DNA of 64,000 nucleotides from Pedobacter soli (GTDB taxonomy: Bacteria; Bacteroidota; Bacteroidia; Sphingobacteriales; Sphingobacteriaceae). Position numbers and translations under genes: made by a program. The notes under the pieces are model-generated. The model was not told the DNA's origin. It did no database searches and saw only the letters and a list, made by a program, of their open reading frames with translations. Location of the stretch: contig NZ_FMZH01000004.1 of assembly GCF_900101435.1 (NCBI RefSeq), positions 250,615-314,614 of the forward strand, given 5' to 3'. Shown in pieces: positions 33,201 to 40,680 of this stretch. Numbering within the stretch: position 1 is the stretch's first letter; each line of letters opens with the position of its first letter.

Positions 33201-33579
33201 CGCCTTTTAAGGTTACATTTAACGGGGCGTTTTCAGTTGCTTTTACCTGCACTTTGCCTAAAGTGACCGTGGTGTAGGAGATAAAGCTGATCTGTACCGT
33301 ATAAGTGCCGGTAGGAACACTTAGTTTAAAGCTTCCATCCGGATTGCTTTGTGCAACTTTGTTGAGCTCTTTTACCAAAATACTCGCACCGGGAAGGGGA
33401 TCGCCCTTTTCATCAATCACCTTTCCAATAATTGTTCCCTGTTCTTGCGTTTTTAAAGCAGCAGGAAGATTGGGTAGATTCGCCATGGCCATGGCAGCTG
33501 AGCCCGGTGCTGCTGTAAGCCATGCAGTTGCAGAAGCAAACAGCACAGACCTCAGCAAGGCCGTTAAATTTTTTTTCAT
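30274..33579 (-). CDS. SusC/RagA TonB-dependent outer-membrane receptor, complete
   Basis: A 1101-residue receptor. After the signal region (about 1-35) comes a carboxypeptidase-like Ig domain (G-T-I-I-G-K-V-I-D-E-K-G-D-P-L-P-G-A near 48-65), the SusC linker V-V-G-Y-G-T-Q-K-R near 136-144, the plug domain (about 145-260, with F-N-I-R-G-T-T-S-I-G and S-I-L-K-D-A-A-S-A-A-I-Y-G-A-R), and a 22-strand barrel ending in L-G-L-N-I-G-L. Length is typical. No anti-sigma-interacting N-terminal extension is seen, so control is not of the FecI/FecR type. Confidence 0.97.
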   Translation of the reverse strand: MKKNLTALLRSVLFASATAWLTAAPGSAAMAMANLPNLPAALKTQEQGTIIGKVIDEKGDPLPGASILVKELNKVAQSNPDGSFKLSVPTGTYTVQISFISYTTVTLGKVQVKATENAPLNVTLKGESGSLNEVLVVGYGTQKRENATGAVDQINAKKLENRPITNLTQGLQGLLPNLNLKMMDGKPTQSPSFNIRGTTSIGQGGSALILIDGFEGDPSLLNPNDVESVSILKDAASAAIYGARGVFGVVLITTKKAEKGRTSVAYSTNYAIKSPLQVPDFVTDGYTWAKMFAEAFVNGDGAFPQNANKTQKFSQAYLDEFKKRSESGQPYNQIEVNPTTGEYTYYGSTDYYGELYKKNTAATENNLSVSGGSDKASFLVSGRFLNQDGLFKYNSDDYDMKNIRARGSVQVFPWLSIENNADYSVMNYHNPINVGEGGGIWRNIADEGKPTMPIFNPDGSLTFAAAYTVGDFIYGKNGIDTRRQVFRNITGLKTNFFNNKFRVNADFTFRNTNNNVEQKRVQVPYSNTKGVTAFVGTTTNDLLFDQRETQYLATNIYAEYENRFGTDHYLKAMAGYNYEQSTYNRIAVQRNGIIFEDATDLNLALGQSITTGGGYEQWAILGGFSRLNYAFKDRYLLEVNARYDGSSKFPADQRYGFFPSVSAGWRINKEPFWGVSDRLISDLKLRASYGSLGNGNIASYAFQEIFNISQSGVILNGVRPQTTRIPNVLPDGLTWETSTTTNFGLDLTMLSGRLSFTGDAYIRKTTDMFTFGLTPPAVFGADVPKGNYANLTTRGWELSLTWNDKIGKEKPFNYNVRLTLSDSKTKIDKYNNPDKLLSDYYEGQTLGEIWGYETEGFFIDDADIASHAKQDPQMRASPTGKWFPGDIKLKDLNGDGFINVGENKVGKSGDRRIIGNSAPRYLYGVSLGADWHNFSFSVFFQGVGKQQWYPSTETEMFWGQYNRPYNNIPTFHLGNMWTPDNTDAYFPRTMSRAASSNTNRTLGVAQTRYLQNVAYLRMKNLQVGYSLPGKWINRIGVRSAKIFFSGENLFTYSPMYKIVKHTIDVENAVPSDQDLNAGSTNGDGYNYPLMKSYSLGLNIGL

Positions 33580-33645
33580 TAGTTTAATAATTAGTTTTTG
33601 AACCTAAACCGTTTTAGTTTATTTTCAGGATTCCTTAGATTGCTG

Positions 33646-33673
33646 CAAAGCTAGGGGGCGCATATAAACCCAA
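33646..33673 (-). promoter_or_regulatory. Promoter of the SusC-SusD-phosphatase operon
   Basis: On the minus strand TAGCTTTG (33653-33646) fits TAnnTTTG, with TTG (33673-33671) 17 bases upstream. It leaves a leader of about 60 nt before the susC ATG at 33579. The remaining bases to 33886 show no gene. Confidence 0.6.
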
Positions 33674-33886
33674 TATTAACTTACTTTAAATTTGAAGACT
33701 GCTTTTAGCTTACTTTTGACCTTTGTCTGCAACATAGGGTGAAGTTTGATGCAGAAGAAAGCAAATTTTGTGTTTATCGTTTAAAAAAGGTGAAAATAAG
33801 CAAGTTAAAGAGGTGTATTTTAAGCGTAAGATTAAATTAGATGTCTTGTTGAGAATGATTTCGTGAGCAAAACAATCTTATTTTGC

Positions 33887-34528
33887 TTAAATAACTTGTT
33901 TAAGTTTGCAAACCAATACCAGATCGCTAATGTTTACACCGTTTTGATCAGGTGCGCTGTAGCGTTTTATACATAGTGTTTCAAAGCCACTTTGGCTGAG
34001 TGCCTGAGCTAAAGTGTCTTCCCGGTGATAATGCACATAAACACGGTCGCCGGTACTCGATATTTGGTATCGCGATTGATTATTGGCATCTTCTTCCATG
34101 GTGCTCAGATAAAACATGCCTGCAGGTTTTAACAATTTAGCTACGTCACTGATCATTGCTGCAGCTTCTTCGGGAGTTAAATAGGGAAGACAAAAACCAC
34201 AGGTAATGCCATTAAAATGTTGTTCAATTTTGTTGATCTCACGACAATCCATCAACTGAAATTGAGCAGTTGGATTATTGATTTGGGCAAGGTCGAGCAT
34301 ATTGGGCGAAAGGTCGATCCCTAAAATGCGGTAATCGGGTTGCCTGTCAAGTAAATATTTAACAATGTTTCCAGGACCGCAGGCGATATCTAAAATGCTG
34401 GGATTATTGACTTGTATGTGATCACAAAATACCTGAAAAGGCTCAGCATATAAACTCACATTCATAAACTTTTGCTGATAGAGCTTTGCCGATTTGTTAA
34501 ATGCTTCAGCAGGTTTTACTGTTTTCAT
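33887..34528 (-). CDS. SAM-dependent class I methyltransferase
   Basis: A 213-residue methyltransferase. Motif I is I-L-D-I-A-C-G-P-G-N-I near 45-55, the acidic loop is G-I-D-L-S-P-N-M near 70-77, and L-L-K-P-A-G-M-F-Y-L-S-T is the post-motif strand. The open frame extends to 34678, but the 50 extra residues are unlike the family and the domain begins at M-K-T-V-K-P, so 34528 is chosen. The substrate is unknown (UbiE/biotin-type fold). Confidence 0.85.
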   Translation of the reverse strand: MKTVKPAEAFNKSAKLYQQKFMNVSLYAEPFQVFCDHIQVNNPSILDIACGPGNIVKYLLDRQPDYRILGIDLSPNMLDLAQINNPTAQFQLMDCREINKIEQHFNGITCGFCLPYLTPEEAAAMISDVAKLLKPAGMFYLSTMEEDANNQSRYQISSTGDRVYVHYHREDTLAQALSQSGFETLCIKRYSAPDQNGVNISDLVLVCKLKQVI

Positions 34529-34713
34529 AAGTTCATTAATTATAATTGCCTTTAATGTACCCGAATTCCCAATCGTTAGCATAAAGTTATGAAAAATAGC
34601 AGGATAACTGTTTTTTATTATCTGGATTACTATCTTAGCTAAAACGTTAAACCTTAGTAAATGCAGGCAATAATCCACCTGGCATTTATCGAAACATAAT
34701 CTTTTAGCAGCTC

Positions 34714-36366
34714 ATGATCAGAAAATTTTTAGCCGGTTTATTTGCACTTCATTTTAGCTTATTTACGCTCGCACAACAGAAAAAGCAGGAATATAAAGCC
34801 GATATCATTGTTTATGGGGGCACTTCGGCCGGAGTTATGGCTGCAGTGCAGGCTGCAAAATTAGGGAAAAGTGTATTGGTGGTTTCACCAGATCAACACC
34901 TCGGGGGGCTTTCTTCATCGGGTTTGGGTTTTACCGATACTGGCGATAAATCGGTGATTGGAGGTTTAGCCAGAACATTTTATGCGCGGGTTTATCAGCA
35001 TTATCAAAAAGCCAGTGCCTGGAACTGGCAGGCGCAGGCTTCCTATGGCAATAAGGGACAAGGCACCCCGGCAATGGATGGTAACGAACGCACGATGTGG
35101 GTTTTTGAGCCCCATGTTGCTGAGCAGATTATGGAAGAAATGGTGAAAGAAAATCACCTTAAAATTTACCGTGGCGAGTGGCTTAATAGAGAATCTGGAC
35201 TGGAGTTGGAAGCAGGAAAGATTATCCGGCTGACTACGCTGTCAGGTAAAAAATTCTCTGGAAAAATATTTATAGATGCCAGTTATGAAGGTGATTTGAT
35301 GGCAGCAGCTAAAGTAAGTTATCATGTAGGAAGAGAGGCCAATAGCACTTATTCAGAACAGTGGAACGGAGTGCAGGCTTTGGTTTTTCAGCATGGCCAT
35401 CATTTTAAGAATAAAATAGATCCTTATCGTATTGCGGGCGATAAAAACAGTGGACTTTTAACAGGTATTTCAGCAGAACAACCTGGCAAGAATGGCACTG
35501 CAGATGATAAAATTCAGGCCTATTGTTACCGCATGTGTTTAACAGATAAACCCGAAAACAGGATTGCTTTTCCCAAGCCAGATCATTACAATCCGAATGA
35601 TTATGAACTCTTGCTCAGGGTTTTCAATTCAGGCTGGAACGAACTTTTTAATAAATACGATCCCATTCCCAACCGCAAAACAGATACCAATAACCATGGC
35701 CCCTTCAGTACCGATTTTATCGGAATGAATTATGATTACCCTGAAGCTTCGTACGAAAAGCGAAGAGAGATTATTAAAGCGCATGAAAATTACCAGAAAG
35801 GCCTGATGTATTTCATGGCTAATGATCCGCGAATGCCCCGGCAGGTTAGTGCACAATTAAAAAACTGGGGACTGGCAAAAGATGAATTTAAAGATAATGG
35901 CAACTGGCCATATCAGCTCTATGTGCGCGAAGCGAGAAGAATGATTAGCGATTTTGTGATGACCGAAAATGAAGTATTGGGTAAAAAAGCTGTGCCTAAC
36001 CCGGTAGGTATGGGATCCTATTCGCTCGATTCGCATAATGTTCAGCGTTATGTTACAGCCGAAGGATTTGTTCAGAATGAGGGCGATATCGGTGTAAAGG
36101 CGCCAAAACCTTACAGTATTGCCTATCAGTCTATTGTGCCACGTAAACAGGAATGCCAGAATCTTTTGGTTCCGGTGTGTTTATCAGCTTCGCACATTGC
36201 CTATGGTTCGGTGCGCATGGAACCTGTATTTATGATATTGGGTGAATCGGCGGCTACAGCAGCGGTTTTGGCGATAGAGGGTAATCAAGCCGTACAGGAT
36301 ATCGATTACAATGCATTAAAAAAGATGCTGCTCAGCCAGAAACAACATTTGGTTTTGGGTGATTAA
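34714..36366 (+). CDS. Secreted FAD-dependent oxidoreductase (PF12831-like)
   Basis: A 550-residue protein with a signal peptide (to about A20-Q22) and an N-terminal FAD site: D-I-I-V-Y-G-G-T-S-A-G-V-M-A-A-V-Q-A-A near 29-47, then L-G-G-L-S-S-S-G-L-G near 64-73. This is the FAD_oxidored family often labelled xanthan lyase or glucose-inhibited-division-like in Bacteroidota PULs. The late segment S-A-S-H-I-A-Y-G-S-V-R-M-E-P-V-F-M-I-L-G-E-S is family-typical. Its role on sugars or phenolics is unknown. It converges on the kinase gene with 16 bp between stops. Confidence 0.85.
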   Translation: MIRKFLAGLFALHFSLFTLAQQKKQEYKADIIVYGGTSAGVMAAVQAAKLGKSVLVVSPDQHLGGLSSSGLGFTDTGDKSVIGGLARTFYARVYQHYQKASAWNWQAQASYGNKGQGTPAMDGNERTMWVFEPHVAEQIMEEMVKENHLKIYRGEWLNRESGLELEAGKIIRLTTLSGKKFSGKIFIDASYEGDLMAAAKVSYHVGREANSTYSEQWNGVQALVFQHGHHFKNKIDPYRIAGDKNSGLLTGISAEQPGKNGTADDKIQAYCYRMCLTDKPENRIAFPKPDHYNPNDYELLLRVFNSGWNELFNKYDPIPNRKTDTNNHGPFSTDFIGMNYDYPEASYEKRREIIKAHENYQKGLMYFMANDPRMPRQVSAQLKNWGLAKDEFKDNGNWPYQLYVREARRMISDFVMTENEVLGKKAVPNPVGMGSYSLDSHNVQRYVTAEGFVQNEGDIGVKAPKPYSIAYQSIVPRKQECQNLLVPVCLSASHIAYGSVRMEPVFMILGESAATAAVLAIEGNQAVQDIDYNALKKMLLSQKQHLVLGD

Positions 36367-36382
36367 CTTTCTGCTTCGCAGA

Positions 36383-37708
36383 TTAAACAGAGCGGTCATT
36401 AGTGCTGAAACGGATGTTGAAATTCGTTTCCTGTTCAGCTACAGAAGTTACTGTAATGTTTAAGTTTAAATAACTGGCAATGCTTTTTACAATCGCAAGT
36501 CCCAGGCCATAACCCGTATTTTCTGCTTGTCCGGTTTTTTTAAAACGATCAAAAATATGGGGAATTTCTGTTGCGGGTATGCCTTGCCCGCTATTGATTA
36601 CCTGGATGCTATATTTACCCTTGTCAAAATGATCAGTAATGCGAATATATCCGTTTTCCCGGTTAAACTTAATTGCGTTATTGATGAGGTTATAAAACAG
36701 CTGAAAAAGCAGATCATGATTCATCTGAGCCTGTTTGTTATTGTATTTAAGGTCAATATTCAGACGGATGTTTTTTTCTTCTAACCTGTGACCGATTTCT
36801 TCTACAACTTCGTTAATCAGGCTAAGGGGTTCTACTTGTTCCTGTTTCGAAAACTGTTCGTTTTCTATTCGTGAAATTAACAGCAGTGCACGGGAAATTT
36901 TCTTTAACCTTTCCAGTGTCCGCATCATTTCCACAATGTGTTCCTGCAGGCTTTCCGGCTCAACTTCTTCTGTAAGCAGGTTTTCCATCTTATTTTGTAA
37001 GATACTGATCGGGGTCATAAACTCATGCGAGGCATTGGCTGTAAACTCGCGTTCTTTTTCAAAAGCTTCATTGATCTGGTTCATTAACGAAATGAGCGAT
37101 TGATCGAGGTATTTAAAATCGTAGGTATTGGTTTTAATCGGCTGCTGGTTTCTTTTAAAAGGAAAACGGGTATTGCCCAGCCGCAGTTTAATAATTTGGC
37201 CCAATGGTTTAATTAATCGGCGGGTAAATATCAGGTCGATGATTATACTTAAAGCAATAAGAATAATCAGCACATACAAGGCAAAGCGTTGCAGCGCATC
37301 ATTATACTGGTTAATACTGGTGGTAGTTTTGCCAATTTCGAGCAGGTAATTCTTTTGGTTCCTGGTAAAAGTAAAACTTAATACACGGTAGGCAAGCGTA
37401 TCCTGTTCAACAATCCTTTTGGTGTCTCTGATGGTATCGAGTTTCAGATCGGGAGCAGCAATTTCGAGCGCGATGTACTCATCTTTAAGCATGGTATAAC
37501 TGCCATAGCTATCCTGGCCTTCGAGGTAGTAGTCCATACCTTTATTGTTGATGTTCCGGATGACTTTCTTTCGCTGGTTTTTGAGCGAAAAATTAGTGTA
37601 ATTGGAAGCAACCTGCCCGATTAAAAAAGGAAGCAATAGAATAAACAGTCCTACAATTGCAAGTTTAGAACCAGTAATAAATAAAGTAAGTTTAGTAGAA
37701 AGTTTCAA
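36383..37708 (-). CDS. Sensor histidine kinase with TTG start
   Basis: A 441-residue kinase: a membrane segment at about 10-32, a periplasmic sensor domain of about 110 residues, a second membrane segment at about 143-163, a short linker, then HisKA with the phospho-acceptor in A-N-A-S-H-E-F-M-T-P-I, and an HATPase (N-L-I-N-N-A-I-K-F-N, I-N-S-G-Q-G-I, G-Y-G-L-G-L-A-I-V). The start codon is TTG, directly abutting the regulator's TAA (TAATTG). No ATG upstream of the first membrane segment exists, so TTG is the only start that keeps it. It phosphorylates the adjacent OmpR-type regulator. Confidence 0.93.
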   Translation of the reverse strand: MKLSTKLTLFITGSKLAIVGLFILLLPFLIGQVASNYTNFSLKNQRKKVIRNINNKGMDYYLEGQDSYGSYTMLKDEYIALEIAAPDLKLDTIRDTKRIVEQDTLAYRVLSFTFTRNQKNYLLEIGKTTTSINQYNDALQRFALYVLIILIALSIIIDLIFTRRLIKPLGQIIKLRLGNTRFPFKRNQQPIKTNTYDFKYLDQSLISLMNQINEAFEKEREFTANASHEFMTPISILQNKMENLLTEEVEPESLQEHIVEMMRTLERLKKISRALLLISRIENEQFSKQEQVEPLSLINEVVEEIGHRLEEKNIRLNIDLKYNNKQAQMNHDLLFQLFYNLINNAIKFNRENGYIRITDHFDKGKYSIQVINSGQGIPATEIPHIFDRFKKTGQAENTGYGLGLAIVKSIASYLNLNITVTSVAEQETNFNIRFSTNDRSV

Positions 37709-38383
37709 TTACTTTTTAATTCTATAGCCAACACCCCTTACGGTTTCGAGCCATTCGGTAGGGGCATACATGTTCAACTTTTTTCTGATGTTTTTAATAT
37801 GGGCATCTATATAATTGGAATCATAATCACCATCGGTAAAATTTCCCCAGATATGCTCGCTCAGCTGGATGCGGGTAAGCACCCTGTTTTTATGAAGCAA
37901 CAAATAACTTAACAAGTCGAATTCTTTGCGCGAGAGTTCAATCTGTTCATCCTCAAAGAAAACAAAGCGTTTCTGAAGGTCGATATTAAAATTGCCCAGC
38001 GGGAGCAGTTCATCAGCAACTTTAAATTTTCTCCTGGCAATGGCCTGCATGCGCGATTGGAGCTCGGGCAGAAAAAAGGGTTTGGCTAAATAATCATCAG
38101 CACCCATGTCAAGTCCGGCCACACGGTCTTCCAGTTTGCCCCTGGCAGTTAAGATCATATAGGCCGCATCTGGATTGCTTTTTTTTGCTTTTTGCAAAAG
38201 ATCGAAACCATCCCCATCAGGTAAGCCCAAATCAATCAGGATATAATCGTACTGGTTGAGTTCGAGCTTCTCTACAGCTTGTTTAAAGCCATGGGCAAGA
38301 TCGCAAAGGAAAAAGGCCTTTTTGAGGAATTTTTCCATCTCAAAGGCAAGTGTTTTTTCGTCTTCTACGATTAATACTTTCAT
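37709..38383 (-). CDS. OmpR-family response regulator
   Basis: A 224-residue regulator with a receiver domain (about 1-115: E-D-E at 7-9, phospho-acceptor D in L-I-D-L-G-L-P-D-G-D-G, and Y-L-A-K-P-F with the conserved Lys) and a C-terminal winged helix (about 130-224: L-S-R-K-E-F-D-L-L-S-Y-L-L, Y-I-D-A-H-I-K-N-I-R-K-K-L, R-G-V-G-Y-R). OmpR/PhoB-type proteins bind tandem direct repeats with 11-bp period; two such repeats lie in the divergent region at 39645-39702, 1.3 kb upstream at the head of this operon. Confidence 0.96.
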   Translation of the reverse strand: MKVLIVEDEKTLAFEMEKFLKKAFFLCDLAHGFKQAVEKLELNQYDYILIDLGLPDGDGFDLLQKAKKSNPDAAYMILTARGKLEDRVAGLDMGADDYLAKPFFLPELQSRMQAIARRKFKVADELLPLGNFNIDLQKRFVFFEDEQIELSRKEFDLLSYLLLHKNRVLTRIQLSEHIWGNFTDGDYDSNYIDAHIKNIRKKLNMYAPTEWLETVRGVGYRIKK

Positions 38384-38386
38384 GTT

Positions 38387-39232
38387 TTAAAACTGATAGT
38401 AAAGGGCAAGGCCAAAGAAAGATTGCTGATGTTTTACTTCTTCTTCTTTTTTGTTTCCTAAGATAGAAAATTGATAGCTGGCTTCGGCCAGGAAATTTCC
38501 GGTACTAAAGTTTAGTGGAAATTTAAAGTTATAGGCCAGTAATTTAAACTGATTGACAGTATTTTCGACAATTTCGGTGGTATTGCCGTTACTAATACCC
38601 GGGGCCGAAGCACTTTTCCCGTGGCCGTTAGCATTTTGTCTTTTACTTTTTTCGATAATGTAGCTCTCGTAAAAGCGCGTGGTACCAGCTGTAATTTCAA
38701 TGGCTGGAGTAATTGAAATTGAACTCTTTCCGTTGAAAATGGTGCCAAGTTCAATTTCCTTTGAGTTTTCAAAACTTAGAAATACATCGCGCTGCTTTCC
38801 AAATGCAAAATCGATACTTAGGCCGGTTTTAAACCAGGGCCAGGTGTAAGCGGAAGATGCATTGATATTATTGCTGTTTGAAGCTTGCAATAAAGGTGAG
38901 TTGGAAGGGAAAAAAGAGTGTGTATAGGCTAAACCCGCGGTAAGTTTTTCGTTAAAATCGTGGTCGAAACCAATACCTAAATCTGTTTCCGATATTCCGG
39001 AACCAAAGCTTAAAAGCTTATAGCCACCACCTGTAAAGTATAAACCATTTGGGAACCTTAATGTGGCATTAAATAATGCATAAGGATATTTTTCGGCCGT
39101 TACTTGTCCATAATAGTTTATGTTGCTGTTGTATAAGGCGGCAAGGGTAAGCGTAGCTTTAGCAGAGTCTTGCTGGGCGTAAACTTTAGCGGTAAGTAAA
39201 AACAAGCAGAAAATTAAGAGACGGATGTTCAT
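38387..39232 (-). CDS. Probable outer-membrane beta-barrel protein
   Basis: A 281-residue protein with a signal peptide (ends A-Q near 19-20) and alternating strands throughout, ending in the F-F-G-L-A-L-Y-Y-Q-F motif with a terminal aromatic, the signature for outer-membrane insertion. About ten to twelve strands can be drawn. The family is not recognised. It lies 3 bp before the regulator gene and 11 bp after the Lys/Pro-rich gene, so it belongs to the same operon and may be the sensed or sensing envelope component. Confidence 0.75.
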   Translation of the reverse strand: MNIRLLIFCLFLLTAKVYAQQDSAKATLTLAALYNSNINYYGQVTAEKYPYALFNATLRFPNGLYFTGGGYKLLSFGSGISETDLGIGFDHDFNEKLTAGLAYTHSFFPSNSPLLQASNSNNINASSAYTWPWFKTGLSIDFAFGKQRDVFLSFENSKEIELGTIFNGKSSISITPAIEITAGTTRFYESYIIEKSKRQNANGHGKSASAPGISNGNTTEIVENTVNQFKLLAYNFKFPLNFSTGNFLAEASYQFSILGNKKEEEVKHQQSFFGLALYYQF

Positions 39233-39243
39233 ATACTTATCCT

Positions 39244-39552
39244 TTAAGGTCTTTTAATTTTTGGTTTAATAATTTTAATAGGCTTAACTTTTACATTAGG
39301 TTTAACTGCCATGGGTTTGAGCTGTCGTCTGGCCTTGGGCACTTCTTTAATTTGTACTTCTTTAATTTGAGGCTGTTCCGGCTGCTGTTGCTTTTCGGCT
39401 TTTTTATGGTCTTGCTTTACTTTCTCTTGCTGTGACTCTTGTTTAATGTATCTGATTGACAATAAGCTTGCCGATAGTGCATCGTTTTGCAGCGCAAACG
39501 AATTGGCACAAATCAAAAAAGTCAGAGAGAAAAAGGCGGTAAATCGCTTCAT
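39244..39552 (-). CDS. Secreted Lys/Pro-rich small protein
   Basis: A 102-residue protein with a signal peptide (to about A20). The mature part is low-complexity: a Q/E/K-rich stretch (about 39-70) with the repeated I-K-E-V motif, then an extremely basic tail of K-P, V-K and I-K repeats (about 75-102, ending K-P-K-I-K-R-P). No fold is expected. A role in bridging or binding anionic envelope polymers is possible, by analogy with periplasm-spanning Pro/Lys segments. It is the first gene of the two-component operon, which makes it the most strongly controlled product. Confidence 0.7.
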   Translation of the reverse strand: MKRFTAFFSLTFLICANSFALQNDALSASLLSIRYIKQESQQEKVKQDHKKAEKQQQPEQPQIKEVQIKEVPKARRQLKPMAVKPNVKVKPIKIIKPKIKRP

Positions 39553-39568
39553 TTTATAAATATAAAAA

Positions 39569-39593
39569 AGTTTACCCTACCTGAGGGTAAACT
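39569..39593 (-). terminator. Intrinsic terminator in the leader of the two-component operon
   Basis: AGTTTACCCT (39569-39578) and AGGGTAAACT (39584-39593) form a perfect 10-bp stem with a 5-nt loop. On the minus strand the hairpin is followed by TTTTTATA, a canonical terminator, only 16 bases before the ATG at 39552 and downstream of the candidate start site near 39625. It could attenuate the operon. Confidence 0.7.
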
Positions 39594-39630
39594 CTTACCA
39601 AAAACCATCATTACAATGGCAATATATCTT

Positions 39631-39666
39631 CAAATGTAAATGGGCAACATGAAAATAAGATGAAAA
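39631..39666 (-). promoter_or_regulatory. Promoter plus tandem-repeat operator of the two-component operon
   Basis: The minus-strand -7 element is TACATTTG (39638-39631). Directly upstream, replacing a recognisable -33, are two TTTCAT half-sites at 39665-39660 and 39654-39649, spaced 11 bp. This is the layout expected for activation by the OmpR-type regulator. Confidence 0.65.
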
Positions 39667-39680
39667 AAATAATTTTTAAA

Positions 39681-39715
39681 TTTCATGTTGGTTTCATCTT
39701 CGGCCTTCAAATTTG
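39681..39715 (+). promoter_or_regulatory. Promoter plus tandem-repeat operator of the DUF4382 gene
   Basis: Two TTTCAT half-sites at 39681-39686 and 39692-39697, spaced 11 bp, lie 5 bases before CAAATTTG (39708-39715), one mismatch from TAnnTTTG. The arrangement mirrors the operator of the opposite promoter. Confidence 0.6.
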
Positions 39716-39747
39716 AGCTATAAAACATGGAATAAAATCTAAACATT

Positions 39748-40545
39748 ATGAAAACAAAATTTGTAAATAGTATAGGTATGGCGCTCGTAATAGCGGGTAT
39801 ATTTGCTTTTACCGGCTGTAAGAAAAATGAATCGGGCGAAGGAACCACGAAGGTTCAGATCAAAATGACCGATGCTCCCGGTAATTTCGATAAGATTAAT
39901 TTAAGTGTAAAGGAAATTGTTCTGGTATCGGGAGATAAACCTTATGTTTTTGCCGCGAGTACCGGAATATTTGATATCCTCGATTTCAGAATCGGTACCA
40001 GTAATCCGGATATTTTGGTGGCTTCTGGCGAAATGCCCAGCGGCGAAATTACTGAAATCAGGTTAGTGCTGAATGAAACCGGAAATACTATTGTGGTTAA
40101 TGGTATTCAGCAGGAACTTAAAACACCAAGTGCCCAAACTTCGGGCTGGAAGGTGAAGTTAACTGCAAATCCTGAATTGGTTGAGGGAGCTGCTTACACG
40201 CTGCTTTTAGATTTTGATGCGGCGAAATCAATTGTAGGCACCGGAAATGGTAAGTATTTATTGAAACCGGTAGTACGTGGTGTAACCGCTGCCACTACAG
40301 GTTTAATATCTGGTACTGTTTTACCTTTAGCCAGTCACCCTGAAGTATTGGTAATTGCGGGTACTGATACTGTAGGTACTGTTGCAGATCCGTTAAGTGG
40401 TAAATTTACTGTAGGAGGTTTAGCTGCAGGTACTTATTCGGTAAAGTTTGTCCCAATTGCGGGTTACAAAGATAGTACTGTTACTGCTGTTAAGGTTGCC
40501 CTTGGTCAAAACACAGCATTGGGTACTATTACATTAAAGCAGTAA
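39748..40545 (+). CDS. DUF4382-domain lipoprotein
   Basis: A 265-residue lipoprotein (lipobox F-T-G-C, Cys24, then K-K). Residues about 35-180 form the DUF4382 domain (V-Q-I-K-M-T-D-A-P-G, I-N-L-S-V-K-E-I, G-E-I-T-E-I-R-L-V-L). Residues about 185-265 look like a carboxypeptidase-regulatory/Ig-like beta domain (G-T-Y-S-V-K-F-V-P). The function of DUF4382 is not known; such proteins are cell-surface or periplasmic. It is transcribed divergently from the two-component operon and shares a mirrored operator with it, so it is probably a member of that regulon. Confidence 0.88.
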   Translation: MKTKFVNSIGMALVIAGIFAFTGCKKNESGEGTTKVQIKMTDAPGNFDKINLSVKEIVLVSGDKPYVFAASTGIFDILDFRIGTSNPDILVASGEMPSGEITEIRLVLNETGNTIVVNGIQQELKTPSAQTSGWKVKLTANPELVEGAAYTLLLDFDAAKSIVGTGNGKYLLKPVVRGVTAATTGLISGTVLPLASHPEVLVIAGTDTVGTVADPLSGKFTVGGLAAGTYSVKFVPIAGYKDSTVTAVKVALGQNTALGTITLKQ

Positions 40546-40603
40546 AGTATATATCCTTAAAAGCAAAGACTAATAGTGAAAATTAGTTGTTTGTGTTATC
40601 TAA

Positions 40604-40636
40604 AAGAAACCCTCCAGTTGGAGGGTTTCCTTTTTA
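40604..40636 (+). terminator. Terminator of the DUF4382 gene
   Basis: GAAACCCTCC/GGAGGGTTTC (40606-40629) forms a strong stem with a 4-nt loop and runs into CTTTTTATTTTT. Confidence 0.9.
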
Positions 40637-40680
40637 TTTTTGATAAGCCTATCATTATAGTCGGTTAAAATCATGTTTTG

